NCBI RefSeq assembly: GCF_033473495.1
Contig: NC_088939.1
Span: 4,898,001-4,962,000 of the forward strand
Direction: 5' to 3'
Source of the DNA: Cercospora beticola
Taxonomy: Eukaryota; Ascomycota; Dothideomycetes; Mycosphaerellales; Mycosphaerellaceae
Length of the DNA stretch: 64,000 bases
The position numbers and the translations under genes are program-made. The notes beneath the pieces are model-generated. The model was given only the letters and a program-made list of their open reading frames with translations. It searched no databases and had not been told where the DNA came from. Every line of letters begins with the position of its first letter. Positions within the stretch are counted from its first letter, which is position 1. This document shows, one piece after another, positions 52,929-64,000 of the stretch.

Positions 52929-54227
52929 CTATCCCAGATTCTCCCCATCCAACTCCTGAAACCCTCTCACAAAATCCTCCCTCAAATCCTCCCAATTCTC
53001 CACACCCACACTAACCCTCAACAAAGTCCCCTCGACCCCGGGATCACTCATCTTCCTCCACTCAATCAAACTCTCCACACCACCCAAACTAGTCGCATGA
53101 TGGAACAACCTCAATTTACTAGGCAAATACCTCGCAGCCTTCTCACTCTTCAACCAAATCGAAAACACAGGCCCAAACCCATTCGGCATCTGCCTCTTCA
53201 ACCACTCCATATCACTCTTCTGCAAACTCGCATGTTCGACCTTATCCACAATCTTCTTAATCACCTCCGTTCCTGCACCAGTCTCCGTCCCTTGAACAGC
53301 CCCATTCAAAAACCCCGCGAGTTTCTCCGCATTAGAACTCTGTCTCAACACCCTCAACTCCAAAGTCCTAAGAGACCTCACACCCAACCATCCCTCCAAA
53401 GATCCCATCACACTTCCCAAAAATATCCTCTCCCCATACATCCCCCAATAATCCTTCTCCCACCCATCTCTTTCTCGTCCAATCGCAATAACCCCACACA
53501 ACATATCAGAATGTCCGCCAAAATACTTCGTCCCCGAATGCATCACATAATCCGCTCCGAACTTGAACGGATCGAGTAGAGGCGGAGGAGCAAAAGTAGC
53601 ATCAATCGTCAAAACTGCACCTCTCTTCTTCGCCGCTTGTGAAAAAGCTTCAATATTGAATGCGATTCCCGTAGGATTCACTGGAGTTTCCAGATGTATG
53701 ACATCTCCTTTTCCCAAACCGGCATCATCCCAGCTCTTCTCATCGAATAAATTGACGATTTTGCATCCGGTGAGTTTTTGGTAGATTCCAAGCACACCAT
53801 GACAACCATGGTAGCCGTCGCCGATTGCTACGACTTTGGGGTGGAGGTATGTGAGTAAGGCGTGGAAAGCTGAGAGGCCGGAGGAGTAGGTGATGACAGG
53901 TTGGCCGATGATGCTGGTGAGCATGAGTTCGAGGCGGGAGGTATTGGGTGCTGTGAGGCGGGAGTAGATGTGGCCATCACCGAGCATGGGGCCACCGGGA
54001 GGGTGGAGGTTGACGAGGTCGAGGTCGCTGACGGGGGTCAGTTTTGTGGGGTCGGAATTGTAGCGGTAGGTGGTGGAGACGTGGAGGGGAGGAGCGACAT
54101 CGATGTTGTAGTTGATGGGGTCGTCGGCGTGGATGCCTTTGGTTGCGAGACTGAGGTTCTCGTAGTCTCCCGGTTGGGGGATGCGCCGTGGTGGCTGGTT
54201 GGGTTGACCATTAGTGGGTTCTGCCAT
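52929..54227 (-). CDS. PLP-dependent Cys/Met metabolism enzyme (cystathionine lyase/synthase family)
   Basis: A single frame of 432 residues. The PLP-binding lysine is Lys234 in HSGTKYFGGHSD. The motifs YSRLTAPNTSRLELML, YSSGLSAFHALLTYL and the DATFAPPPLLDPFKFGADYVMHS segment are typical of the cystathionine gamma-synthase/beta-lyase fold. The family breaks or makes C-S bonds in transsulphuration or methionine synthesis. Which reaction applies cannot be decided: the sequence differs from the canonical yeast Str2/Str3 and Cys3 types and may be a specialised fungal lyase. No targeting peptide. The first third is rich in Pro and Asn. Confidence 0.85.
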   Translation of the reverse strand: MAEPTNGQPNQPPRRIPQPGDYENLSLATKGIHADDPINYNIDVAPPLHVSTTYRYNSDPTKLTPVSDLDLVNLHPPGGPMLGDGHIYSRLTAPNTSRLELMLTSIIGQPVITYSSGLSAFHALLTYLHPKVVAIGDGYHGCHGVLGIYQKLTGCKIVNLFDEKSWDDAGLGKGDVIHLETPVNPTGIAFNIEAFSQAAKKRGAVLTIDATFAPPPLLDPFKFGADYVMHSGTKYFGGHSDMLCGVIAIGRERDGWEKDYWGMYGERIFLGSVMGSLEGWLGVRSLRTLELRVLRQSSNAEKLAGFLNGAVQGTETGAGTEVIKKIVDKVEHASLQKSDMEWLKRQMPNGFGPVFSIWLKSEKAARYLPSKLRLFHHATSLGGVESLIEWRKMSDPGVEGTLLRVSVGVENWEDLREDFVRGFQELDGENLG

Positions 54228-54537
54228 TGTGAGTAGATCTGGTGAGTGTACGAAGAAAGCGATGGTGGTCTGTACGACTGGTGAACGACAGTTGAGGGTA
54301 TCTTAAGAGAGTCGTTGAAGAGTAATCAATGTGCTCGCCCGCCCGGCACATGGCGTCGCTCGCGTCATTCCAAGCTTTCAATGCCGTGCCCCACCAGGGT
54401 CGACGATAGGGCGCGCGCCCCGCTTACTACGCGGTGTCCTGCGCGCTATGGATTGCTGGAGGCAATATTCGCCGCAAAGTGCCATGGCGACAGCCAGGGC
54501 CAGAAATTTGATAAATTCGTAGCATCGAGCAGTCGAA
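54228..54537. other. Upstream region of PLP-enzyme gene and 3' end of the next
   Basis: No gene supported. The left side is the promoter of the PLP enzyme. Confidence 0.4.
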
Positions 54538-57500
54538 CTATATGCGTCGCTTGAGTGTGATTCCTCGAGAAATGCTGGGTGCGGCTGGAAGAGCTTGCGC
54601 GAAACGATCGCGATCTGAAAAGCGGTCAGTCAGTATACGTGTTACACCGATTTGCCAGTATTTCACAATGCCATTCTGCTGGCCTGATTACTTACCTTGC
54701 TCGGTCTCGAATCCAATGGTAATGTCATCGTGCTCCTCCGCATACTCAAGGTTCTCCAAGTTGACAAAGCGGCTCTTCCGGTGCACCTCCTCCGGCTCCT
54801 CCTTGCCTTTCTCGCGATTTGGCAGGGTAAATTTGGCATCGACCAATTTCACCGTCCACTTCTTGCCTTTGTTATCACCCTTGTGATTCTCAAAGACATC
54901 TGTTGATTTGATCTGGAAACATAAAGCGTCCGCGTGGCTGAACTCTTCCATGAAAGCAATGAGTTGCACGATCTGTCCTTGTGACACGATTTGGATGCGC
55001 ACATTTTGGGCCTGCCATTTCTTGTAGATGGGGACGACCATTCGCCGTCTCGAGATGTCCAAGGTCGCAGCGATGCCGTCAAAGCGTACAGTGCATCCAG
55101 TGATGGCATATTCGAAGGCATGAAGGTCGTCGGGAGTCTGGAACGTGAAGGTCCTAATCGTCTGTTGTTCGCGTGCTAACTTCAGCAGCTCTGCGATACC
55201 GTTTGCAACTGTGGGATGTGAGTGTCTGGTGTCAATCGACATAGTCATATCTTCCTGGGGTTCACGCAAAATCTGCACGCTTGGAGAATCAACAGGTGGA
55301 AATCGTAGCAGAAGCTCGCCTTTGCCCAGGTTCAGACGATCGGTAATGCAGCCGGTAGCATGTCTGGCCAGAATACGTAGGCTTTCAGACTGTACCGTCG
55401 TAGGTGGGCGGCCGCTGTCATCGTCAGGCACCCCGTTCGTGATGCCCAGCTTCTGCCATTGCAGATTCTGTAAGGCCGGATGCGCCGATTGAGCGAAGCT
55501 CAACGACTGCGATGCAGGCTCGATGTTCAGACTGGCTAGTGACATCTTTCCCACGATATCTTCGTCAGGGCCGACTGCTAGCCCGTTGATGACATCGTAG
55601 AGCGCTTGCCTCGTCCCCGCATCTGGGAACACGAATAGCATTCTGCACTGCCTTTTGGCTTCACGAATGCGAACGACCATGGCAGTGGTGCCGCCAGCAG
55701 CTGAATCGGTAAGCATCTCGAAGAAGAACGGAGAGTCTTTGCAGATCTCGTGACTGACTGCGCTGAGTGTTTTGTGCCCAGGCTCGGTGATGAGCAACAT
55801 ACGGAATCCGCGATGCACTCTGCGCGCACCGCTCCCATCCACATGCTTGGCCAGGTGTTCGAAGATAAAGACTGAGCAACCTCTGATCTTCTCCGTGGGA
55901 AAGGAGCTGGAGTTCGAGGAGTCCACATACTGCAATTCCACAAGCCGTGATTCGTGCACCATCTTTTCATCCGCTTCCGGACGAAGTGTCTTTTCCACTT
56001 TTCGCGCGTACTCTGACAGATTCCACAGTGCACGAAAATCGCGTTCTTGCATGCGTACACTCAGATCAAAGTTCCTTGGCAGGTGAATCGAAATGCCGAA
56101 AGAGCTCGCTTGCCAGGAGACATCAGACCATGTGAGGACTCGCTTGGTATCCTGTCTGGGCAAGATCTTGATGTTCACAAGGTCATTCTGGCTAGCAATA
56201 ACGATACTGGTCTGATAGTCCTGTTTCCCTCGCAACACTGTGAGCAAGCACGGCAACACAACCCGATCGGTCTCCAAGTCTTCGGTATTCAGGTATACCT
56301 CGACTGGAAAGCGACCATACCAGAAGAATTCTCTGGTATCATTAAGAGGCAGAAGCTCGTAAGGATCGATAGCGTGCTTGGGCTCTACGATAATGACGGA
56401 TTTGCTGACACTACCACCCAGTACTGCAGCTGCATCCGACGTGAAGCGCGGATAGTCGACCCAGATTCTCGTGTTCTGCCCTTGGATGAGCGAAGCTTCT
56501 GGTGGCAGCAGGTGATTCTTCGCTATCGAGAGTGATAAGGACTTCAGCGAGTTCTTCAAAGCAGCCAATCCTCGTCGGACAATGCGCGATTCGGCCTCAC
56601 TCGCACGCTCGTCCGCATCCGGGGAATCGTAAATCTCCAATGGATCGGTCGCGATCCACCATGCTTTGGCAAGGTCCACGTGGGGTTGTGTCAGAAGCTC
56701 GCGATGGTCGTTGGGATCTTTTCTCGCGAAAAGTGCCTCCAATCCAGTCTTGCCTGTATGATACCACCACAATGCACCTCTGAGCCACATCGATGGCGTG
56801 CATCGATCAGCAGACAACTCTTTCTCCGCCGTCAGACGAAAGACACCTTTCATGTGCGCGACGCGAGCCGCGAAATCAGCGAAAGCAGCTTCTGCAGCTA
56901 GGTTGTTTTCTGAAGAGGCTTGCGATGAAGCTGAAGGTCGCCCAAGTGAATGTGCTGAGCCAGCTGAAGCTGGTCGCGAGTTTTCTTCCTGCCGCAGAAC
57001 TGCAGCCGGCGACTTAGAGGTTGGAGGGATCGTGGGAGCAGCAAAGTAGTCATGTGGCCGATGCAAAGGGGATGGCCCAGGTGAGGGGCCTGTCCTTCCT
57101 GGTCCCAGAAGAGAAGCTCTCGGGCTACCACCACTCGGAGGGCCATTGTTAGAGCGAGGTGATTGTGATCGTTGAGCGCCAACGTCAATGGATTGTTTGG
57201 ATTGCGATGCATCTCCATCCCTTGAGCCAGGACGCGACTGTGAACTTCTAGGCGAGAAGTGATTGATACTGGATGAAGATGCGTTCGGCTTGGAAAACAT
57301 CGCGGATGCGTGCTGCGTGCTGGACGATGGATTGAAAAGCCGATCGCGAAGTCCTGGTGATCTCGAACCTTCGTCTGCGCGGCTGGAAGGAACATTCATT
57401 CCTGGCTGTGGCGAATATTGTGCAGGCCCGACGCTGCTCTGCTGTGTCTGTCTTGGTCGATGATTCTCCTCCCTCGATGATTCTCGAGAGTGGCTAGGCC

Positions 57501-58743
57501 GTGGCTGAGCGATCTGAGGCACACCGCGCAGAGGCGATCGGGGAGGTGGCTGCGGTGCTTGCGTGCGATTGAACTCCCTTTGTGATCTGTCTTGCCGTAA
57601 TGACTGGACTTGAGGCTGCGACTGTGGCGGCTGAGCGGGTGTGACTTCTCCTGAGATTCGTTTCAAATATTTAGGATCTGCAGATGGATTTGGTGCTTCA
57701 GGCGACACGGTACTCTCCGGCGGCGATTGCCCATAGTCCGATGGCGATAACAGCATGTCTTGTGTAGTGGCCGAAGAAGCCTTCGATTGTCTCGGACTGC
57801 TACTCGCGGCATCCTCGTCATCTTCCTCGCTATTCCGATGGATTAACATGCTCGCACGTCTGAAAGCCATTCCCTCATTCCGGTTGATTTCTCGTCGTTT
57901 CTGGACCACGGGAGATGTCGCATCGTCACTCATTGCGCCAATAAGATGGTTCCGGGTGTCCAGCAAGCTAGGGGGTTGGCGTGGAGGCAGCTGAGTCGGT
58001 CTCGCCTGTGTGTCGTCTGAGTGTTCGCTCAACGCAATTTGGGGTGTAACTGGAGGTTCCAGAGGTGTTGTATGCTGTATGTCCAAATTGTCGAAACCTG
58101 TACGTACTCGTCCAATGCTCGGGCGATGGGGGAGGACATCTTCGGCCGGCGGCGAAGCGAACTTTCGTGACATTGGCGCAGATAGCTCATTGTGGGACGT
58201 GTTGACGCGGCGCACCGGAGGCGGCACAAAGTCCTCCTCTGCGGTATGTGGCAGCGAAGGTTCTCGAGTATGCCCAAACCCACCTTGAGTCAACGGCGGA
58301 GACCGCGGACCCGGTCTCGCATCTGACACTGATCTCGCCATTGCCGCCTTCCTCCTACCAATTTCACGAGGAGGATCTGGGGCCTCATCACCGCCTTCGC
58401 CAATGATCTCGGGTTGTGTCTTCGCAAAGCCCACTGTCAGCCCTTTCCTCCTCTTAGGCTTTGTGAATGTCGGTCGATCTGGCACCGGACTCTCCTCCCC
58501 CATCGCTCTGACCTGGTGTGCCTCTGGCCATCTCTTGGCAATCGCTATGTCCAACCTAGGCTTGCTCTTCTCTGTGCTTGGCTTCAGGAAATCCACCACG
58601 TCGTTGTTCAATGTAAAGGTGCCTTGGTGGGGCGCCGCATGTTGGTCATCCTCGCTGGGTTCCCGCTCCTTCAGTACCTTTCCCCATTTGCTCTTCTTCA
58701 GGAACCTGCTCGCCTTGGAAGCCTTGCTCTCGTCCTCGGCCAT
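54538..58743 (-). CDS. Large fungal-specific protein with disordered N-terminal half
   Basis: Two exons, 58743-54696 and 54614-54538, encode 1374 residues. The intron (81 nt, phase 1) has donor GTAAGT, branch CTGAC and acceptor TTTCAG; it replaces an early stop with the basic end DRDRFAQALPAAP...LKRRI. I chose MAEDESK at 58743 as start because the preceding frame opens with TTG. Residues 1-620 are Ser/Pro/Arg/Gln-rich and probably phosphorylated. Residues about 640-1374 are ordered: helices around FADFAARVAHMKGVFRLTAE, a region with FFWYGRFPVEVYLNTEDLE, and later mixed beta segments that could hold PH-like folds. No known domain is firmly recognised. Comparable large proteins occur across Pezizomycotina; function unknown. 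Confidence 0.82.
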
Positions 58744-60359
58744 GGCGTCCAGCACCAACGCCTATGTGCAGTTCGCGCGCAAGGAAAGGCGCTTTTCGAT
58801 CGGCACGCGCAGTGTCAATACCAAGCGTCTTGCATGAAGCTCCACGCACGATCCCAGCAAGCAAGGACCCTGACGAGCCCACTGATCGGTGTCACCCACT
58901 CTGCTTGGTTGATTGTCGCGCCTCACGTGCCTCGACGAACTGTTGCGTCGCAGGTTGCGCAAAGGTGAAACGCTGGACCAATGTCTTGCACACAAGCGTT
59001 CAGCCGCGCTGGTGGTGGATGACGGGAGGTGGAATGTCAGGTGAGGGCGGCCAAGTACGATGCGAAGAGTAATCGACAGCGGCCTGCCTGCCGTTCACGC
59101 TGCGGCCGACCAGCAGCTCGTTCACATTCATCGTCCTTGCGGCGGCTATTCGAGAGCAGCCAGCAGGGCCATGCAGCTGTCCCTGTTCCAATTATAGTTT
59201 CCGTTGACACGAGCCCTGAAACACTATCGCTCGTCTCTCTCTTCTCCACCCCTCTCGCTTCAGCTTGCTCGACCACAGATTTCCCGGCACATCATTCCTC
59301 TGCACCTTGCCAAGGGAGCATTCAACGTCCAGAACTCCGCATGCACGCATCTGGGCTGTGCTATTCTCACCGTGCCTGGGGATTAAGGGCCATCTTGCCA
59401 TCTTCCATGTGAAATGCGCCACGATGCTGCCACGTGCAGAGTCCCGCCACAATCGCACAGAAGATGCCGCTTGAGGTAGATTTGCGAAGAGAACAAACCT
59501 TGGATGGCATCGCTGTTAGGCTTGAAGACCGGGTACATAGCTGAGATCTTCCAAAATTGAAGTCGGCAAGGCCGATACTTATTAGCGTGGGCCAATCGCG
59601 TTGGGCATAGTTCTAGTTCTGCATCTCCAGAGCCCGCGTGTTCCGTGGCAGGATAGGACAAGACCAATGTGTCAGCAAGAGCAGCATTTGCGGCCGCCGC
59701 GTGGCTTGATCGTTGCAAGGATACGTTCATGGACAAGACTTCGCGAATTCTTTGCAGCGTGTCGACGATGCTTGTCAATGGGTGTTGAGCCACGCTACGT
59801 TGTGAGAACTTCATCGCAAGCCGTGTCGTGCTACATCGATCACTGCAGCAATCTCGATAGATCTGCAGCCCGTGGTGCTATCGCTCATTCGATCTATCAT
59901 CAGTTCCGAATGTTTGTGTCGCTGAGCGACGACACCAGTACATCGATTGCATACTGGGCGAAGGCAGCACGAGAGCATACAGCTATATGCTCTGGAAAAC
60001 AGATTCAGCGTGTATGGAATGAGGCCACTTGACGGCCGTGAACCGTAACATGCTGGGGGATCTGCTGGAACTCGTCACTCGTTGACAACCATCTGGAGGG
60101 CAGGCTGGTCAAGAATGTGAGCGACATCGATGTGAGGCAGTATGGGGGTCACCGAGTGACAGGAAGACACAGACTGAATACGCACAGAACGCGCAAGACC
60201 AACTTGGAGAAAGTATGTTCATGTTATTGCATCTGCTTTTGAGCTCTTCGGCAGAGAGCCGTGGCTTGTAGTCGATCTCTCGATGCTAACGTGCTCCGCC
60301 GCGACTTGCTATCACACCAGGATGATCTCGTATCGTAACATGCATTCCTTGCTCTTTCT
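58744..60359. other. Intergenic stretch without a supported gene
   Basis: 1.6 kb with unconvincing open frames on both strands. The minus frame at 59383-59814 (LQRIREVLSMNVSLQRSSHAAAANAALADTLVLSY within it) has a helical look but no complete context, and may be a gene remnant. Confidence 0.35.
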
Positions 60360-61147
60360 CTACAATTCACCACAGTCGACGATGGTGACTGGCTGGCCTC
60401 CCTTGAGGGCACCAGAGCTGGAGCCGCGGTCTTCGATAGACGCGATGGCCTGGATGGACTCCTCGTCACCTGGCACAACCTCGCCGAAGACAACGTGACG
60501 GCCATCGAGCCAGCTAGTCACGACGGTGGTGATGAAGAACTGCGAGCCGTTCGTGTTTGGGCCGGCGTTGGCCATGGACAGCAGGAATGGCTTGGTGTGG
60601 CTGAGCTTGAAGTTCTCATCGGCGAACTTCTCTCCGTAGATGGACTTGCCGCCCGTGCCCTGTAGACATTGTTTAGCATCATGCCCCAGCCCATTGAAGT
60701 CAATTGACTGCACATACGTTACCACGAGTGAAGTCACCACCCTGAAGCATGAATTGTGGGATGACACGGTGGAACTTGGAGCCCTTGTAGCCGAAGTTCT
60801 CGCCCTTCTCGCCAGTGCAGAGTTGGCGGAAGTTCTCAGCGGTCTTTGGGACGTCCTTGTCGAACAGGTTGAACTTGATGGTCTTCTTGCGAACTGTAGC
60901 CGCCGCACTTAGTTGGTGATGGTGTGCATTGGGATGGAATGGATCACTCACGCTTCTCCTCAGGTTCCACAACAACACGGTTGTTGGCCTTGTCGATTGT
61001 GACAAGACGGCCGGTCCACTCGACGGTGAAGTAAGTCTGAACCATGATGGCGGCGGAAGCGTGGAAGGATCGGTTGGAAGTTGGTTGGAGTCTGAAGGTG
61101 GGCAGTGCTTTGGCAAAGGCGGTAGTGGATGAAGCACGAGAAAACAT
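60360..61147 (-). CDS. Cyclophilin peptidyl-prolyl isomerase, likely mitochondrial and cytosolic
   Basis: Three exons, 61147-60952, 60893-60718 and 60659-60360, encode 223 residues. Both introns are 58 nt with GT...AG ends. The catalytic domain contains [20 protein letters not shown], then [14 protein letters not shown] and [12 protein letters not shown], the active-site set that binds cyclosporin (Arg, Phe, Gln, Phe, Trp, His all present). The first 34 residues ([16 protein letters not shown]...) look like a mitochondrial presequence. An internal Met ([12 protein letters not shown], codon 35, 61045) would give a 189-residue cytosolic form. Neurospora makes both forms from one gene, so a dual product is plausible. 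The [19 protein letters not shown] segment precedes the core. Confidence 0.93.
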
Positions 61148-61797
61148 GGTTCTCGAGAAGGCAGCTTTTCTACTCGACTATGAGGGGCAATTAGCAAGGG
61201 AAACACCGACCCCGCCAACGGTGCCTTAGGCCTCCGTCAGGACCCGTTTTCCGAAGAAGATCCTCTCTCGGAACACGTCAATGGATGGCTGGGCGCATCA
61301 GAAGCTCGTCCTGCTGCACCCGCACCGCAAATGGCGTGCTCTTGGACGCGGTGCGGCGCAGCGCGTTTCTTCGGCGCGATGGTAGTGCGTGTGGGTGGAC
61401 CGGGAGATGCTGTACTTACAGGATACTTTCGCCGTGGTGATGGTACAAAAACTTTCTGTCGCTCAATTCAGCATTGAATGCGGCAGACCACGCAGTCCCA
61501 TCAAAGGGAACCTTCCAGTCGACTCACCTGAGCGCAATGCGAAACAGATACACGACTAATTTACAGTACAAGTGCCTCGATAATGAAGTTGATGTTTTGA
61601 TGAAACCCAGACGGGAAGAGTGACTTCTCCATCTGTTGCTCGCGATCGAAGGCGCGCACGGTCTCTTCTCCGCCGAACTCCTGAAGCCGGCCGATTTCTT
61701 GTGATTCGCCGAACATAGCCAGCGCAACATCGCCCGCCATACCACGCATCTCGGAGGCTCACTCTTTCCCACACACCTCTCAGCGCGACTCGTCGCC
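61148..61797. other. Divergent promoter region of cyclophilin and ENT3-like genes
   Basis: 650 bases without a supported gene. Both neighbours start outward from it. Confidence 0.45.
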
Positions 61798-63473
61798 ATG
61801 GATCTCAAAAGTCTGCAGGATGCGGCGAGCAATCTCACGCTCTACGACCTCAAAGCGGGCGTCCGCAAGGTCCAAAATGGTATGCCAGCTGGCCATGATG
61901 GCGGGTAGGACTGTGCGCTAATGGTCCGTAGCTGTCATGAACTACACCGAGATGGAGGCCAAAGTGCGAGAGGCGACGAACAACGAGCCTTGGGGAGCAT
62001 CCTCGAGCATGATGCAGGAAATTGCCAATGGCACCTTCAACTAGTATGCAACACTTGGCTTCAGCACACACAGCGAAGGGGAGCTGACCTTGATGCAGCC
62101 AACAGCTCAACGAAATCATGCCTATGATTTACAAACGATTTACAGAAAAGTCGGCAGAGGAATGGAGACAGATCTACAAAGCGCTGCAACTCATGGAGTT
62201 CCTCATCAAAAATGGCTCGGAACGTGTGATCGACGACGCTCGCTCCCACCTCTCGTTGCTGAAGATGCTCCGACAATTTCACTACATCGACCAGAACGGC
62301 AAAGATCAGGGGATCAACGTGCGCAACAGGAGCAAAGAGCTTACGGAGCTACTCAGCGATGTGGACAGGATCAGGACAGAGAGGAAGAAGGCACGACAGA
62401 CAAAGAACAAATACGGTGGCGTCGAAGGAGGCGCTGGGATGGGCTTCAGTAGCTCATCGGGCAGATATGGAGGCTTTGGCAGCGAAAGCGCTGGTTACGG
62501 AGGGGGTAGCGCAACTTTTGGCGGCAGCTCAAGAGCAGTATACGGCGATGGAGGTGGTTTCGGTGGCGAAGCGAGCACCGAAGAGTACGATGAAGGTCCA
62601 GGCCGAACACGTGCTGATAAGTTCGACGAGTACGACGAGTATGACGATGGCGGCGCACAGGCTCGACCAGCCAGGCGGAAAGGCGATGTCGCGGCGAAAC
62701 GAGCAGCACCAAAGAAAGCAGCAGCCCCTCCGAAGCCCAAAGAACCAGAGGTCGACCTCTTCGATTTCGGGGATGAGCCGGCCACGACAATCACAGCGCC
62801 GTCGAATGGTGCAGCAAGCTCGGCGGCCGTTCTGGCACCACCATCGTCTCAGCCCGCTCAGCCAACAGACGATGACGATGATTTCGACGACTTCCAATCT
62901 GCCACTCCAGCTGCTCCCTCTGCACCCGCGAAGACTGTGCCGAGCATTCCTGCACCGAACTACAGTTCTTTCTCTACTGCCGCTCCGACTACCACCACAC
63001 AGTACGCGCAGCCGACTCCGCAATCAAGCGGCCAGAACGCGGCTTTCAGCAACATCCTTTCGACTGCGTCTCCACCACCAGGCAGCGCGTCGACCCCGCT
63101 CGGTAGCATCGCTTCTCCCAAGCCCACAGGCTATCAGCCCTCTGGACCGAATTACTTTCAATCAGTGCAGGTTGCGAGCCAATCCACTGGTGGCTCTTTC
63201 AGCTCGCAAGTCAAGTCGCCTGGAGCAGGTCAAATTGGCGCAAAGCCTGCGGCCAAGTCGGGAGGTGGTGATGCTTTTGCTAGTCTGCTGGGAGGCGCTG
63301 GACTCAAAAGCAAGGGGCCTGCGCAGAAGGGTCCAACCATTGCAGACATGGCGAAGCAGAAAACTCAGGCTGGTCTGTATGGAGCCAATGCGCCAGCTGC
63401 TGCTGCTCCGGCAACTTCTGCTCAACCAAAGCCCAGTACTGGCAGTAGCGGGCTGGACGATCTCTTGGGTTAG
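61798..63473 (+). CDS. ENT3: ENTH-domain epsin-like clathrin adaptor (Ent3 type)
   Basis: Three exons, 61798-61879, 61932-62043 and 62099-63473, encode 522 residues. Splicing rebuilds an unbroken ENTH domain (about 25-150): NYTEMEAKVREATNNEPWG, MIYKRFTEKSAEEWRQIYKA, LMEFLIKNGSERVIDDAR. The linker is Gly/Ser/Tyr-rich. At about 322-331 DDDDFDDFQ matches the gamma-ear-binding motif of AP-1 and GGA adaptors, as in Ent3 and epsinR. The C-terminus SSGLDDLLG is acidic-dileucine-like. Ent3-type epsins bind phosphoinositides and help traffic between the trans-Golgi and endosomes. The first intron is 52 nt and the second 55 nt with a CTGAC branch site. Confidence 0.9.
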
Positions 63474-63759
63474 ATAGGTTCGAGATAGTTTGTCATATTC
63501 ACGGGACAGTTACCCATGACAACACGAATGCAAAGTGAGCAAATGCCGCCCACTGAACGTTTTTAATGATGTGGTGTTCAAGTGCTTTCGGCGTGCAGAC
63601 GAGGTTTAGTGGGGCCAGGATCGGCAAGTTAGCCGAGTGCCAAGTCCCACAGCAGCTGATTTGCTGCAACTTCAACTTCAAGTGCACGAAGATTTGAGGC
63701 CGGCCCAGACAACATCAAATCACCGCACCCAGCGAAACCCCTCGAACACCACAGTCAAG

Positions 63760-64000
63760 ATGTCGGCCAACAAGCGCGGTGGTACTTCTGGTCAGAAGCT
63801 GAAGATGACCCTCGGTCTTCCAGTGTACGTCTAATTGCAGCACCCTCGAATCGCAAATGCCACGCACTCCCGAAACATGGCCGTCGCGCAGCGGAGGAGA
63901 AAGAGCAATGCATGGGAATATCGGTGTAAAAGAAGAAACAAAGGCTAACAGGTGTCATAACACAGCGGCGCGGTCATGAACTGCTGCGACAACTCCGGTG
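63760..64000 (+). CDS. RPL23: Ribosomal protein L23 (uL14), 5' part
   Basis: Exon 1 (63760-63824) and the start of exon 2 (63966 to the window edge). The spliced product begins MSANKRGGTSGQKLKMTLGL and continues PVGAVMNCCDNSG, the invariant N-terminus of eukaryotic 60S protein L23/uL14. The intron is 141 nt, phase 2, with donor GTACGT and acceptor ACAG, longer than average for this window as is common in ribosomal protein genes. The rest lies beyond the window. Confidence 0.93.

Noticed and set aside
59383..59814. 143-residue minus-strand frame with a helical segment, possible transcription factor remnant
   Set aside because: No zinc cluster, no consistent splice sites, and an equally long frame on the other strand.

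Overview
The window looks like about 64 kb of nuclear DNA from a filamentous ascomycete (Pezizomycotina). A dothideomycete, perhaps a Mycosphaerella relative, is my best guess, but that is inference. The support is short spliceosomal introns (about 40-75 nt, GTRNGT donors, CTRAY-like branch sites), a Zn2Cys6 regulator, a HeLo-domain protein, a UDP-glucose pyrophosphorylase with the filamentous-fungal N-terminus, and many predicted secreted proteins. No transposon, rRNA, CRISPR array or convincing tRNA was seen. Exon coordinates were set by eye from splice signals and reading-frame closure, with no transcript data.

Left part (0-18 kb), accessory in character: a HeLo-TPR protein (minus), a decayed cell-wall-like gene, a 12-exon cysteine-repeat secreted protein whose introns are all phase 0, a secreted S9 peptidase (minus), a Zn2Cys6 transcription factor, a C2H2-ankyrin protein (minus), a small one-pass membrane protein whose C-terminal tail resembles the end of the transcription factor, and a small methyltransferase-like protein. 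18-25 kb is a housekeeping island: Mrc1/claspin (minus) and a mitochondrial PPR-like protein diverging from a 362-bp interval.

26-39 kb: three same-strand paralogues of an unrecognised family (the third broken by a stop), an F-box-like protein with a duplicated start, two secreted proteins on the minus strand, and a secreted glycoside-hydrolase-like protein. 39-54 kb: a standalone double FolB-domain protein, UGP1 with a 546-nt first intron, a PAN-domain secreted protein, a DUF7514-type proline-rich protein, and a convergent pair of aldehyde dehydrogenase and PLP-dependent Cys/Met-type lyase.

54-64 kb: a large disordered fungal-specific protein (minus), a dual-start cyclophilin (minus), an Ent3-type epsin and the first exons of ribosomal protein L23 (uL14), cut by the window edge. 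No biosynthetic cluster is evident. The three most unusual items are the all-phase-0 one-repeat-per-exon cysteine protein (6.8-8.7 kb), the shared C-terminal tail between a transcription factor and a neighbouring membrane protein (14.4 and 17.1 kb), and the tandem paralogue family with a nonsense-broken member (26.6-30.0 kb).
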